In this document: positions 12,859 through 25,560 of the stretch, in pieces
How the letters are laid out: each line of letters opens with the position of its first letter
Numbering within the stretch: position 1 is the first letter of the stretch
Assembly: GCA_024220505.1 (NCBI GenBank)
Contig: JAKZZE010000002.1
Coordinates: forward strand, 2,356,001-2,420,000
Reading direction: 5' to 3'
Length of the DNA stretch: 64,000 nucleotides
Source of the DNA: Rhizopus arrhizus
Lineage: Eukaryota; Mucoromycota; Mucoromycetes; Mucorales; Rhizopodaceae
Notes under the pieces: model-generated
What the model saw: only the letters and a program-made list of their open reading frames with translations
Databases searched by the model: none
What the model was told of the DNA's origin: nothing
Program-made: the position numbers and the translations under genes

Positions 12859-13551
12859 TTAGTGGCTAATGCCAACACAGTAGGCTTTACCGTCATCGAG
12901 GTTGTCACATTCGTGGCTACCAGAGCGGTGGAGACCAGCATTCCAGTCATAGAGTTGGGTGGTAGAGATACCGTTTCTCTTGGAAAAGTCACCACACCAG
13001 CTGTCGGAGGACTTGACGGTGGAGTACTTGTTACAGGTGGAGATGATGTGTCTAACGGCGTTAGAAGGGGCGTTCTTGGGGGTGGAGCTCCAGTTGTCAC
13101 CAGGTCTGGATTGAGAGGCCTTGGAAGAAGAAGAAGACTTGGTGGTCTTCTTGGTAGTCTTCTTACCCTTCTTGGTAGTCTTCTTACCCTTCTTGGTGGT
13201 CTTCTTACCCTTCTTGCTAGCCTTCTTCTTGGCAAGAGCAATCTTGTGGCCAGTGTAAGAATCTCTCTTGTCATGCTTAGGCAAGGCTTGGACACAGTAA
13301 GCTTCACCAGCAACGAGCTTGTCACAGGCGACGTCAGCATTCAAGGCAAGGAAGTCTGCGGTGGGAATACCGTGGCTGGAAGCAATGGAGTTACAGGTAT
13401 CATCAGCCTTGGCTATGGACAAATTAGAATATGACTTTTATAAAGACAGTGTGTTCATCATTCACTTACCAACAACTTCCTTAAGACAAGGGGAGAAAGC
13501 AGAGACAGCGGTAGCAAGAGTGAGAGCGGTAGCAGCAATAGTGAACTTCAT
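12859..13551 (-). CDS. Secreted protein with two LysM-like modules and a Lys/Thr repeat linker
   Basis: Two exons on the minus strand (13551-13470 and 13412-12859) encode 211 residues. Residues 1-18 (MKFTIAATALTLATAVSA) are a clear signal peptide. A Cys-rich LysM-like module follows at about 19-70 (DDTCNSIASSHGIPTADFLA). A basic linker contains three tandem KKGKKTT units and then a Ser-rich stretch. A second LysM-like module ends the protein (SKRNGISTTQLYDWNAG). LysM modules bind chitin or related glycans, so a cell-wall or secreted glycan-binding role is expected. The Met at 13551 is chosen because it supplies the signal peptide; the Met at 13422 lies inside the intron. Mirror-frame ORFs on the plus strand here are shadows. 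Confidence 0.85.
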
Positions 13552-16500
13552 TTTTATATAAGTGATAGGAAGGGGAAAAAAGTAAAGAAAAGCCTTGAGT
13601 TGATTGTATGAATGAATAGGAGTGGGATCATGTCCCTCCTTTTATATAAAAAGACAAAGAGGCCTGTCCCACATAATTAAGTCTTGTGTAAATGTCGCAA
13701 ACTTGAAATTAAACTTCGTGTAACAAATTGGGTTGCATACTTTCCTTTTTCACTTAGATTTACATGTTCCTTTCTAAATTTAACAGATATTGAAGCATTT
13801 AAAGTGATCCGCATACACACTGGTTTCGATAAATTGAAAAATATCCAAAAATGGAATGTTTGATCATGGTTCTGCCATCTAGAATTGATCAAAAAAATGC
13901 TTTCCCAAGACTAATAATAACATGCACGTTTTCTTCATTTCTGTCTTTTTTTAAAAAAAAAATAGAATTTAGCTTGTACTTTTATTACTCCTTATAACAA
14001 AGGAAGTGTTTAAAAACACACAAGATTTTCATGCGTTTTTTTGTATTCTTCTGAATTGTTTTTAGGATGAGTAAATTGTGGATGTCCCTAACCCGCTACT
14101 CCTATGAGTAGATCATTAGCGTTCTTGTAATACATATAATGAGCGGAGCAAATTGATTTCTCCGTCCTTTTTTAATAATTCGCCTCAATGTCTATTTATT
14201 TAAAGAACATGAAGAAATATATGTAGAAACTATACCAAAGTACAATATAACTATTTTAGTGCTTCAAAATGGAAATTGCTTAGATTCATTTAAAGAAGAA
14301 AGCAGCAAGATGTCCTTGCTCGAAAATAAAGTGGGAGGTTATTTTATGTTTTTTTACATTTACAAAAAAGAAGAACCTTGTTCTTTTTACAAGTATTCAA
14401 TGAGGAAACAGAGGGTTTCACTATTTTTCTTTATCCGTACTTTCTGTGGCATAAAGAAATGAATTCAAGTTTCGCCTTTTAGCCATAGCAGTAATATTAA
14501 TACCGATTAAAAAATAGCACCAAATGATCCACGCTAATGCATGTCAAAAATGTGTTGGCTGTATTTTCTTGATCAAAAATTTCTCAACAACATGTGTCTA
14601 TCCTAAAGAGCATAAGAGGAGTTGATTGTTTATAAGAAAACGAAATGGAAATTTTGACATTTCAACTGCCCAAGAACTGAGGTGAAACTACTATCTACAA
14701 AATCATGTTCAATGAATGAGACTGTAGACAACACAAAGCAGGTACGCATGCTTCCGCTGTTTTACAAAGAACTCATGCTAATAAATAAAACGTTTGGAAC
14801 TTGAATACTTTGCAGTTATCAAATGAGGGGCATAAAATAGTTTGATTTTTTATTTACCTAGTGTTATATGTATCCTAAATGACATCTTTTTCATTCTTAA
14901 AGAGACTATGCTTATTGTGTTTTGCAGTCGTTTGTTCATCCTTTTGTTTTAATTAGCGTGTGCTTAAAGAATCATCATGGAGAAGTGGCATGTTTATCCA
15001 AGACTTCTACTACTTGTCGGATGATGGAACATTCAATAAAACTAAAATATATTGATTGTACAAAATGTGACGTAAATACAGTGCGACAATCAGCCATCAC
15101 CTTAATGTATATAGTCAAAAACTGAATGTTATTGTTGAATGTTAACTGTACTTAATACTATGTATAAAAGAATGTATTTGCATATATCAGCAATTAAAGA
15201 TATTTTGCTCCTATTCAATCTGCATGAGCATTTCAAAGTAAAAGTTAATTGTTCGTAGATTTTCTTTTCTATGATGGTATTATCCCTTCTATAATCATTT
15301 CTATGCTGTCACCTGTTTTCTCTTTTTCCGTTCTCTCCTTTATATGTGTAGATTTGTAGGTTATTGTATTTATAAAAAGCTGCTACTTTTATTACAAGCA
15401 TTTGCTCAATTGATTTGTATGCTTGAATTATGATCAAATTTTGCTTCTTTTTAAAAATCTATATACAACTTCCTTTCAAAATTCTTTCTAGCCATGTTGT
15501 TGTGAGTAAGAACATTAAAATAAAGGAGTTTGCAATATATTGAGCCTTTAGCAAAATTTGATATAATGAAATCAACCTGCATTTTTTTTTTTACAAAAAG
15601 AATTATTTTTGAATTCACACAGTGATCCTATTCTTTATAGATCCGGTTATCTTCATCTCTAGGAATTAACTACTCGATTCAAAACAAATATGAATCACTA
15701 ATATACATTGAAATGAATAATATAAAAATAACACATCAGTCATAATATACATCCTTTTGTGAATTGCTTTCAGAAATAGCTCCTGTTATGAGCCATTATC
15801 ATTCGGAAGGCTTAAAATTCTTGACAGGTAAACCATGCAGCGCCACTACGATATGAAACTCGTGTTACCAAAGCTAATTAACTTGACCTCTTTCACTAAC
15901 CTAATCTATGTTTTTTATATCTGTTTGCTGAGAAATCTTCTGACTTAAAATTAACTTGGTCTGTGATGGTACGCTACTTTGCTTTAAAACTAAACATTGC
16001 AAGCTTTATTTTTATTTGATCTTCCGATCAAATTGTCGTTAATTTCATATTTGACAACAGTCTGTGATATTAGAATTAGCAATCATTACACAGAAGTATT
16101 GTCAATGAAAAAGAGAATAGAACACTTTGAATCTAAACTATTTAATACATGTTTTTCTCGCATACCTACCTAGTTTGATAACATTATATTGCTTATAAAG
16201 ATTTTACCCTTTTTTTTTTTTGCCTATCATTATCAATCCTGCTTAAAAACGATGAGTCTCGAGACTGATTCAGATTTTGGCTTCAAAGAAATGCGATCAT
16301 CGTGTTTCTATTTCAATCCTGATAAGGATAGAGCTTTGTTGCCGCTTTTTTAAACTTGTAACATATCCAGTTGTGACTCATAAGTGATATTTCTTATCAC
16401 CTAAGGCTCAATATAAACAAAAAACCATTCATACATTAAAGTTCAAATCGATGTTACTGTCAATAAAAATCAGACTCCATCTCGTTTTGTGCACACTGCT

Positions 16501-17645
16501 TTTTATATGCCACGCTCGCTTTGTTCATGAATAACAAGAATATTTTCTGTATAAGATTGATCTATGATATTAAATCTTTACCTTTTTTTTGTTATGATGG
16601 TATCCTTCTTTTACAATTTCTGCATTGAATTTAATATTACGATTAAACTGAATATAATTGTTTATAAAGAGATTCTTAGGAATACGGCAACAAACTTGTA
16701 AAAAGTAGACGAAATAGTAGCAAGATGCCAACCCTTTTGACTTTTATGAGTGAATACTTGCTCCACAATCCAATCAATCGAAACTATCGTACAACAATAT
16801 AAAGGGCGAGAAGAAAATATGCGAAACTGAAAAAGAAGATTTAGGTTTCAAATACTGAATACTGAAACCATCTTTTCTTGAGCCATTACATTGTCATGTT
16901 TTGTCATGCCAATAGGACACCATTTTCTATTCCTACGTTGAACTTTTATGAATGAGATTGAATACAAGTGGATCCTGATCATTAGTGCTTACCCTAAATA
17001 ACCAATTTTCAGCTTAATATCAGCAATTTATACTTCACATTCATTTTTTTCTTAAACATGCCGAATCATATCAAGCATAGTTGTCTTTTGTCATCCAAAG
17101 TTCTGTTCAAACTAACGCAACTAGTACGTGACTGATGCTTCAGACATGCTACTTTTCTCATCCAGCAAGTTCGCTGATCGTATTCTATCTCAATGTCTAT
17201 GATTCTAAATCGTACCATGATTGGCCGCATCACTATTGGTATCTAGAAAGTTCACCAGCACTTTTTTGATAGTGCATCCTTCATGCTTGTGGTTGTATTC
17301 TAGACCATTGAGGGGGGGCTTTTTCTGTGCTAATATTCTTTCTAGATAGCTTTATTATCTCGATAATTCAATCTCATGAAAAGCTTACTGTTATCATATT
17401 GCTCAATTTCCCTATTTATTTAATAAACTTAAATGGGCCAATACAAAAGACATATTGCTCGAGTGAATATCAGTTGATGCTGTCCATCACAGTTCATCCA
17501 CCTGACTTGTACAACTCACTAGACGCTAATGCACAAGAGGACGGGTGTATATTCAAATTTCTTTATAACTTGGATTAAAATATTTAAATATATGCATCTA
17601 TGTTTATTGTTTTATGTTTGATTTTAAGAAAGTAAATTCTCCTTG
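13552..17645. other. Gene-poor AT-rich gap
   Basis: About 4.1 kb, the longest gap in the window. Only short frames with biased, non-protein-like composition are present. I find no tRNA, rRNA or recognisable transposon piece. Confidence 0.5.
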
Positions 17646-18489
17646 TTATTTTGCACTAGGGAACCATTCTTCCCATTTGGATTTAGCAGCTTCTTTCAAT
17701 CGAATCATCATACTGTCCACATCATCAAGAGCAGGTCGAATATCCAAGTGGAAAATAGGAACACCTGGTACTTCTTCAGGTGCTTCATAATAATCAATAA
17801 CATATCTTCTTGTTGTTCCACATCGACTCACGTACCAATCATGTCTATCAAACGGTCTAGGTGCTCTATCACAAAAGTGTCACTCTACAGATCATTTCAA
17901 AACAAAATCTCAACTTACCCAAATAATGAAAATAATCTTGCCTTGGGTGTTGGCTCCTGAGGTCTACCTTGGAACTTTGACAGATAAGGATCCTCTGCAC
18001 ACTCGCTATAAAGAAAAGCTGTCAGCACTTTTTTTTTTCGTATAAAAAGGACAAGTACCATTTGTATTTACTTTCCCATTTGAGCACTTCATTCCATGCT
18101 TCTTCATTGAGAAAGTTGTGAATGTCTACCATGGTTTCAATATGTTCCTCGGGTGTTTCCCAACCCTTTCGACGAAGAGCGTTGTAGAATTGCTGCGGGC
18201 TAGGATATTCCCACTTGGCATCACTTTCTTTTGATTTGGGAATGGAAGAAATGACTCGTTCGGTAGGAAGATCGACTGTTTGGTCGGGTTGTTTTGTTTG
18301 AGCTAAATTAGGCATCATATTGGTCTCATTCAACTCGCTTGATTTATGCATAGGACAACCAGGAGGTATCGTCTTTTTTTCTTCTGCAGGCTTGTGCATA
18401 GGACAGCCGGGTGGTATGCTTACAGACTCAACCTTTGTTGACTTTTCGGGAGTACGAATAGGACAACTTTCAACTGATTGATCTGCCAT
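17646..18489 (-). CDS. Holocytochrome c synthase (cytochrome c heme lyase)
   Basis: Three exons (18489-18059, 18005-17919, 17865-17646) give 245 residues. The N-terminal half holds heme-regulatory CP motifs, including two copies of PPGCPMHK. The core has [77 protein letters not shown] and DYYEAP, all family hallmarks. The first His of the [10 protein letters not shown] block aligns with the heme-ligand His of this family. The enzyme attaches heme to apocytochrome c (and possibly c1) at the mitochondrial inner membrane, facing the intermembrane space. The length is normal for a fungal heme lyase. Whether it serves c, c1 or both cannot be told. Confidence 0.95.
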
Positions 18490-19690
18490 GGTTTGATTAT
18501 TAATAAAAGATTTTTTTTTTTTTTTGAAAGGAGAGGGTCCCTACTTTTTCAGGTTTTCTAGATTTCTTGCTGTGACTTTGTAATCTTTTAACCAATCAAA
18601 TTATAAACCTTTTTTTTTTTTTGGTTTCTAAAGTGTTACAATCATCCTATTGATTTTCCGAAATGTTGACAGTATCTCCAATGAAATGCCACATCATAAA
18701 AGCTATTCTACTTATTGTCTTTGGCTATAGTGATTCTCTTTTAAAGCACTGGTAATTTGATATTCTTTCATGTAATACAAATGAAAAAAAAAGATTTTTA
18801 TAGTGTTGCAAGATGATACCACAAAGCATTCGGACTGATACACTTTCTTGTTATACTTGACCTGTCTCGCATTCATTTTAACAAGACAATTCATAATGAC
18901 GATGAAGGTTTTAAAGTTGCTTTTCTAACTCGTTTACTTTATTGAATTTAATCAGTCCCATTTTTATTATTTAGTATCAAGCCTATAGGATACGTCTTAT
19001 GAATTAAAAAAAAAACAACAACCAACGTAAGCGAGGTTGACGTACAATGAATTTCACAGTGACATAACAAAAGTACCAATCAAAAGAAGTCAAAGCAAAA
19101 GATCATGTCTTGAGGAGGTCGTTTGACCGAATAGAATCCATTCCTGCCATAAGAAACCCAATTGAAATAAAAAGAGAATGAAGCGCACAGGATTCAAAAA
19201 GGGGAGCCATCGATTGAAACCAAATGTTCAGATTATTTGCCATGTTGCTGAATTCACAAAAGTTTATTTTGAATACAGGATTGGCCACACTGGACATGTT
19301 CCTGGTTTCATTGGCTGAATTAAAAATGAAAATCGAATCGTTTTTGTTGGATGAATTTCCTAAAGAGAGACGTGTGTTCATCTCGAGTAACCAAGTTGAG
19401 ATAAACTGTGCTCATAAAGAAACTGCAAATTAATGCTTTACAAAAGATAGGTTTGATATGGACAAGTATAGGTCAGTAGATAAAAAAGTAAGCTTTAGAT
19501 AAAGGGTTTTCTTCATCGTTCAGTTTAAAAGAACCCGTCTTTTCCTTTTGGTTTTTGCTCATCTGGATCGATGCATGTTTTATCGAAAACTTTATTTTCC
19601 ATAGATTACATGTTGGTATTTCATCAGGATTGCAAGGGAAAAAAAAAGTATTTGTGGAAGGGTACCAAGATCAAAAAAAAAAATCATTCT
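18490..19690. other. Intergenic region
   Basis: About 1.2 kb upstream of the heme lyase gene. Poly-A/T tracts lie at 18511-18525 and 18610-18622. A pair of overlapping frames near 19103-19433 runs on both strands; neither resembles a known protein. Confidence 0.45.
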
Positions 19691-20700
19691 GTACAAATCA
19701 CTCATGATTTCCCCCCTTTCTCAAAAGGGTCATCGCATGGTTCCTGCTCGATTTGCCGATTGTCATCCACTGGAGATCGATCCAGTCAGGGGGGGGGGAC
19801 AGGCAGTCGCGCGTCCCAGCCGTACTTGTTCCACATCCAAACATCCTAAAAGGCCTGACACCGATCGCAATCATCCCACGATTGGCAAAAAGCATACGCA
19901 TCCGGTAGGAAGACTGGTGGGATGCTACCTAGCACACAAGAAAATGAAAGGAGGAAAATTGTTCCAGAGAACGGCTTGTGGGATCAAGCAACATCTTGGG
20001 TGCATGTCAAAATGGCTTTGAGGAAGGCCACAGCCGTGTGGGTCGACTGGGTTCATGTCTACCCGTGTGCGTACGGATGACGGTGTTGAGCGTAGACACG
20101 ACCCGATAAAGTCGAGTGCTTAAAAATGTATGAAAGATCAAAGGTTTGATCACCTCCCCTTGATCATCATGTGAAGGCATACGGTTGAAAGTGGAGCGGA
20201 TGGGGGCTGTTGAGGTATGGCCTGTGGATTTCTAAACCAGGTGCAGAGGAGAAAGGAGGATCGATGCTGAAAGGAGATGGAACGATGGCTTGGAAGGATC
20301 GATGGAGGATGCCTGTTGAACGGTTTGCAAAAGAAGACAAGGTGTGTCAATTGTCCGGTAGGGATGAGGAAATCATGGGATTCAAGAAATCTGTTTGTCA
20401 GCCTATGATTCTATTAAAAAGCGAGCTAGCTTATCTATCAGTCATCATCAGCTTCTATACATTTCTTCTTCATTTGTTCTATTGGTTTCATAAGAAGGTC
20501 ATATCAGTCATGACAACCTTCGATAAGCCCTTGTCAAAAGAAACATGTTTGGTGTACCGTCGAGGTTCATGGATGATTTTCATGAGGAAGCACAGTATAA
20601 GCATGCGCTTTGTATTGGCTGATAATCAAGAACGAGCGCTTTTGTTTGGTGTGAGGATCAAAAAAAAAATGTGGGGAAAATGAATGAATAGGAAATGTCA
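19691..20700. other. GC-richer, structure-prone stretch without a convincing protein
   Basis: Base composition changes here from AT-rich to clearly GC-richer for about 1 kb. Strong local pairing is visible by eye: 20040-20045 with 20099-20104, 20056-20062 with 20092-20098, and 20063-20066 with 20073-20076. The first two arms stack directly on the 3' side. Frames of 105 aa (19704-20021) and 157 aa (20210-20683) exist but do not look like known proteins. A structured non-coding RNA gene is one reading. An unrecognised exon cluster or the edge of an old element is another. Confidence 0.3.
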
Positions 20701-21330
20701 CTGGACTTTAGTAACTCATTACCCTGATTGAAACATCTCCCCGTTCCTTTCTATCAAATGCCACCTATTGTTTATTCTTTTGTTATTTGAGCCTCCAACT
20801 TGTCGTTGTTACTTCCCACGCTATTCAGCTGGGGATGAAGCTTTTAAAGCCAAAGGACTTTTTTTAAAACTTTTCATTTCTTGATTTGAAGAATCAATGC
20901 GAAAAAATGTTTCAAAGCATACGTCTACTGTTTCTAGCGACATTTTATTCCTTTTGAAACAGAATATTATTTTTGTTTATAGAAACCAAAAGTCATTACT
21001 GTTTCTCTTTTTAATGTTGAAATTAAAAAAAAAATAGGTTGCTGTACATTTAGTTTAACGACAAGGGACGAGTTAAAAAGCAGTGAATTAAAATAATAAA
21101 CTCTAGGATGTTGGGTTTAGGCAAAGAAAAGACAAAGGAGACAGGGGGGGAAGCGAATGGAAAAGAGGGGAATTTTTTTTTTTTGTAAAAGTGAAAAGAG
21201 GGGAAATGGAAAATGCTCCCTGATAGAACTGAGAATGAAAGTGTCAAAATTAAAAAAAAAAAAAAAATTCAACAAGGCTTTCTATTTTTATTTTTTTATT
21301 TTCTTATACACTTTTTTTTTTGAACGGACA
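20701..21330. other. Upstream spacer of the DnaJ-TMEM185 gene
   Basis: AT-rich spacer with several poly-A/T runs (for example 21175-21185 and 21251-21267) just before the start codon. No gene seen. Confidence 0.5.
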
Positions 21331-22693
21331 ATGGAAAGTAGCAGTAATAATAATTTATATCAAACACTTGGTTTACAAAAGACAGCAACACCAGAAGAAA
21401 TAAAAAAAGTAAAAAAAAAAAAAGAAATAGAGAAAACAAGAGTTGACTTACATTATACCAGGCTTATCGAAAATTAGCATTAAAATATCATCCAGACAAA
21501 AACCCAAACAGTGCGGATAAAGTAAGCTAGAGAAAACTGAGAGGATTGTATATAAACATGTGTTAGTTTAAAGATATAAGTTATGCTTATGAAATACTGA
21601 GTGATGAACAAAAACGTCAAGTGTACGATAAATACGGAGAACTCGGTTTACAAATGATGGGCACCGTCATGAGCCCACTGTTTGATCCACAAATAGAATC
21701 CATGCTTTGTACTGCCTTGCTGTTCTTATCTCTTCTCTTTTCACTCTTTATTCTCTTCATCGCCTTCCTCACCCTCCGTATCGATCACATCGTGCTCTGG
21801 TCATGGCGAGTGGTATGGATACCTGCTTGGATCATTGACCTCATCTTATTTTATCATCTTGTTCGATATGTCATCAGCCGTCAGCAAAACAGCACAAGGG
21901 ATGAAAAACTCGAGGAGGCAGAAAAAGAAGGCTATGAGAAGCTGATCAGACGAGTGAAGCAGATGATCTGGATAGTCGACTTCTTACTCTTGCTCCTCTT
22001 TCAAATCTTTATCGTCCTTCGACTCGACCAACACATCACCTGGGCTGTCTCGACCCTTTTCATTCCTTACTTTGTCTTTGAAGCCATCGAATGCGTCACG
22101 ATCACCACGACCACCCTCATCGGCATCCTGGCCATCCTGTCGACCGAAGAAAAGAAGGGGTGGTTGGCCTTTGTCTTTGACCAGTACTGGTGCATCGTGC
22201 TTCGATTCTGTACACTCTTGCTGATCGCCTTGCGTCTCGATCGTCTCATGACCTGTTCCTGGGCCGTCGTGTTCATCCCGCTCTATCTCGTGGGCTTAAA
22301 ATACGCTCTGGAGTTGGTGTTTCGATATCGTCTGTATGCGACCTTACCCCAGCCCGAGGTGGCACAGCAGGGAAAAGTGACGGTCTTGTTTGGCATGGTT
22401 CTGTTTGGGATCGTGAGTGTGTTGATGTATGCTCTGATCGGCCTTGTGGCAAGACGTCTGGATGGGGATGAGTTCATTCGGATATCGAACGTGTTTATTC
22501 CACTCTTTATCATCTTTGTAAGTCATCCGTTCACTCTTCACTTTAGCTCATCCTTTCATAGTCTTTTCTTTTGTGTTGTTCTGGTTGCTGTCTTCCTTGC
22601 TTACTCAAAGTGTCAGCGATGCCAGATCTAGAAGAATCTGAAACAGATCCACTGGTTATCATTGATAGCAGTAGACGCATCACTGCATCATAA
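21331..22693 (+). CDS. DnaJ domain fused to TMEM185-type (Fragile-X-F) membrane domain
   Basis: Four exons (21331-21408, 21462-21521, 21567-22517, 22562-22693) give 406 residues. The first 70 or so form a J domain with LYQTLGL, the diagnostic HPD in LALKYHPDKNP, and ISYAYEILSD. A short linker leads into about 300 residues of repeated membrane units of the Tmemb_185A type (LRIDHIVLWSWRVVWIPAW, LRLDQHITWAVSTLFIPYF, LRLDRLMTCSWAVVFIPLY, RRLDGDEFIRISNVFIPLF). The C-terminus (LPCLLKVSAMPDLEESETD, then RRITAS) is recovered only by the 44-nt last intron; reading through it would end at a false stop near 22631. J domains recruit Hsp70, so this is probably an organelle-membrane Hsp70 docking protein. 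Its substrate is unknown. Confidence 0.88.
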
Positions 22694-23702
22694 ATCATTT
22701 CATTTGTAGATTATATAATACACATACGCATAATAAAGCAATCTAATAGATACTCTCACAACATGATGTCTATTCATCTTCTAAAAACGGTTTCTCACAA
22801 CATGCAAGCTCGCTTCTCACTAAACCCTTCTCCTTAAAAAGCATTCATGTAGGGAATGTGTATCCGTCTAGAGGATGAAACAAGCCTAAAGAATTATCTG
22901 CGTATTCCACCTTCCCCCCTTCTTTCTTAAAAGTGTGATAGTTCATGTCATCCGATTTTAAGGACATTTTGTGTGTATAGAAATATCTACCAAATATTTT
23001 CCACCTCCTTTTTATTAAATTAAACTGTACACACATGCACCTTTAAGACTCTCTCTCTCTCTCTCTCTTATCTGTGCGTGTGCATGCTGACCACTGCTAT
23101 CCTTCCAAACAACGTCCTTTCAGTGCCCGTGTGAGATAGGAGCAGAGGATTTGAATGGTTCATGAAATCAAAAAAGTTTCAGAGTCCATTGGACACGTCT
23201 TTTCCGAACGCGATCTGGAAAAAAGGAAAAAAGTGAGACAAGAGTTGACAGATGATGTGAAATAAAGCAGAAATGAAACGTCTCACATCATCCTTGTACA
23301 TCTTTCAACTTCTTTCTCAGATCATGAGTACCGATTTCCCCTTTTATGTGGAACGATGACCTTGTGTTTCCTTATTTAAGCGGTTGATCGGCTATTTTAA
23401 TTATCAAGACATGGATAGAATGACTTGTTTAATATTTCCTAAAAAGGTTCTTTATGATGTCTTTTCACTTTCTTTGTTTTCCATTCAATTTCTTTTAAAT
23501 GACATTTAAGAGGTCAATAGGACTCACTTGGTTTCAAGTCATCCTAAAAGAAACAAGTTCCAGCCAACGGACAAGAACGCCGAAAAGGGAATAGAGAGCA
23601 TTATGCTTCACTTTGGGTATGAGTTTAAACAAACTTTTAACTATAAATTCATTTTCCTCTCTCTTTTTTTTTCCTTCTTCTTCTTTGCTTCACTTTCTTT
23701 TC
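22694..23702. other. Intergenic region with short CT microsatellite
   Basis: About 1 kb with a (CT)n run at 23049-23068 and poly-T stretches at 23660-23690. An upstream non-coding exon of the next gene could lie here, but I cannot show one. Confidence 0.5.
23049..23068. repeat. (CT)n microsatellite
   Basis: About ten perfect CT units. Confidence 0.9.
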
Positions 23703-24948
23703 ATGACACTTGCCAGATTGAATATTCATGATCCGGTCACCAAAAGACTTTTCATAAGTTATTCGATGGATTGGCTTCTGGTGATCGTAATGACCATCAT
23801 TTTCTTTTCGATTGATACCTTGCCACCTTTTCATCGTGAATTTTCTATTCACGATACGACCCTCATGCATTATTATACAGAGAATCAAATGGTGCCCATC
23901 TGGTTATTGACTGTAGGCAAAGGGGGAATGGATCGAGTACTGTAGATTGACTTTATGTTAGGTAATTGCTTTGGTAGTTCCGATGTTCATCATTGGTGTC
24001 ATCTCGCTTTATTTTCGTTCAAGTTGGGTAGATTTTCACAGTGGATTGTTAGGTAAACAGAACCCTTGTCGTTCTTTGTTTATCAACATGCCATCTTAGG
24101 TCTCGGTTTGGCATTGTCCATGACGATTATGATGACAGATGTGATCAAGGTAACAGGATGAATGATAGTGAAAGTAGGTAACACGGTCCTATAGATCGGG
24201 GTTGGACGTCCTAGACCTGATATGCTGGATCGATGCCAACCCCCAGAAGGCATTGAGAATCCACCACTGCATTTATTGAATTACACAATTTGTACAAGCG
24301 ATCATTTTACTTATAAATTCAAGGATGGATTCAAGAGCTTTCCCAGTGGACATTCATCATGTAAATGAACCTAGACATAATCTACATGTATTCACCTTTC
24401 TTTCTTTGTCAAGTTTCATTTGCAGGATTGGGTTATTTAGCATTTTATCTAGCAGGAAAGATGCGATTGTTTGATAAACAAGGAGTAAGTGAAGGATAAA
24501 GATAGACAGCCTACTAAAGAATGTAGCATACATACAAGAGTTTCATCTTCTCTTTCCCTTGGATTGGTGCCTTGTTAATCGCCGTCTCTCGTGTTCATGA
24601 TTATCGTCATCACTGGCAAGATGTGCTCGTTGGCGGACTCATCGGTAACGTGCATCATTCAAGACACGAAACTTATTCTGTACTTTAGGCTCCGGATTGT
24701 CCTATTTTGCTTACAGACAATATTATCCTTCACTGAGTGCCACGCACTGCCAAATCCCTTTTCCTCCACGTATTCGACGCCCTAAAGACATCTTTCCAGA
24801 CACAGAGCATCAACCCCTGACACAAGGCTATCAAGATGTCGAAACCGCTTTTCATCCTAAATGTACGTAATCCTGTTGTGTAAAATAAGCTTTATTCATC
24901 TGTTTCGGTATAGGTATAGGATCGCCGTCGTCGTCATCATCCAATTGA
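23703..24948 (+). CDS. PAP2-family lipid phosphate phosphatase (DPP1/LPP-like)
   Basis: Eight small exons (23703-23912, 23962-24052, 24100-24149, 24195-24360, 24414-24484, 24539-24644, 24689-24862, 24914-24948) join in phase to 300 residues. The three PAP2 motifs are complete: KIGVGRPRP (K-x6-RP), FPSGHSS, and [13 protein letters not shown] (SR-x5-H-x3-D). About six hydrophobic helices surround them. The enzyme should dephosphorylate diacylglycerol pyrophosphate, phosphatidate or related lipid phosphates in an internal membrane. The start at 23703 is the Met nearest the conserved part; the frame stays open upstream to 23613, so a longer N-terminus is possible. Confidence 0.9.
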
Positions 24949-25080
24949 TGATCATGTATTTGGTTTTGATATCTTTTTGAATTGTTCCCTTTGTTTGATC
25001 ATTAGAATACACAATAGATAATAAGAAACACTTACATTGTTTGTGTTAAATCATCCAACTATCACAAATCTAATTAGCCC

Positions 25081-25488
25081 TCACAGTCTCATATTCACCC
25101 CCCTTTTTTTTACTTTATTCATCATATTCTTCAGCATCTCCTTTTTTTTCTCAAAGTTCTTTATAAAATAATCTTCAGAGTCTTGATCCATCTTGATCGG
25201 TCTAGAGGAGCATGAATCTCTTGAATACTGTCCCTTTCACTTACGGTATATCATGAATAGCTTCCAACGAGACATGATCACTTGCTAAATCAATCTGTTT
25301 TCTTCTAATCACATCCAATTCTTGAAATATGCCCGTCGTATTTTTACCTTTAAAAGATGAATAGAACGCATAAAGAATTTTGTTTTTTAAAAAGTACCAA
25401 AGACTCTCAACTCGTCGTTTTCAAACGAAGCATCCACTCTTTCAAATGCTTCATCCAAACTCTTTATAATCTTTTCATGTTTTTCCAT
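25081..25488 (-). CDS. Small coiled-coil protein of unknown function
   Basis: A minus-strand gene whose exons are individually too short to stand out: 25488-25398, 25347-25245 and 25201-25081. They splice in phase (donors GTACTT and GTAAGT, acceptors TTTTAAAG and CTCCTCTAG) to 104 residues. The protein is charged and helical (MEKHEKIIKSLDEAFERVDA at the start, FEKKKEMLKNMMNK near the end). I do not recognise the family. Its start codon lies 72 bp from the divergent FKBP-TPR start at 25561, so the two probably share a bidirectional promoter. Confidence 0.6.
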
Positions 25489-25560
25489 TTTAGATTGAAA
25501 ATAAAAAAAGAAAGAAAAAAAAAATTATGCACCGCTTTTTTTTTTTCTCTTTCTTAAAAA

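Noticed and set aside
12862..13434. 190-aa plus-strand frame and 209-aa minus-strand frame over the LysM gene
   Set aside because: Both mirror the repetitive Lys/Thr linker of the real gene and have Gly/Leu- or Arg/Pro-rich low-complexity composition.
22518..22631. C-terminus of the DnaJ-TMEM185 protein ending at 22631
   Set aside because: This is intron read-through; splicing 22518-22561 restores the family-like end and a stop at 22693.
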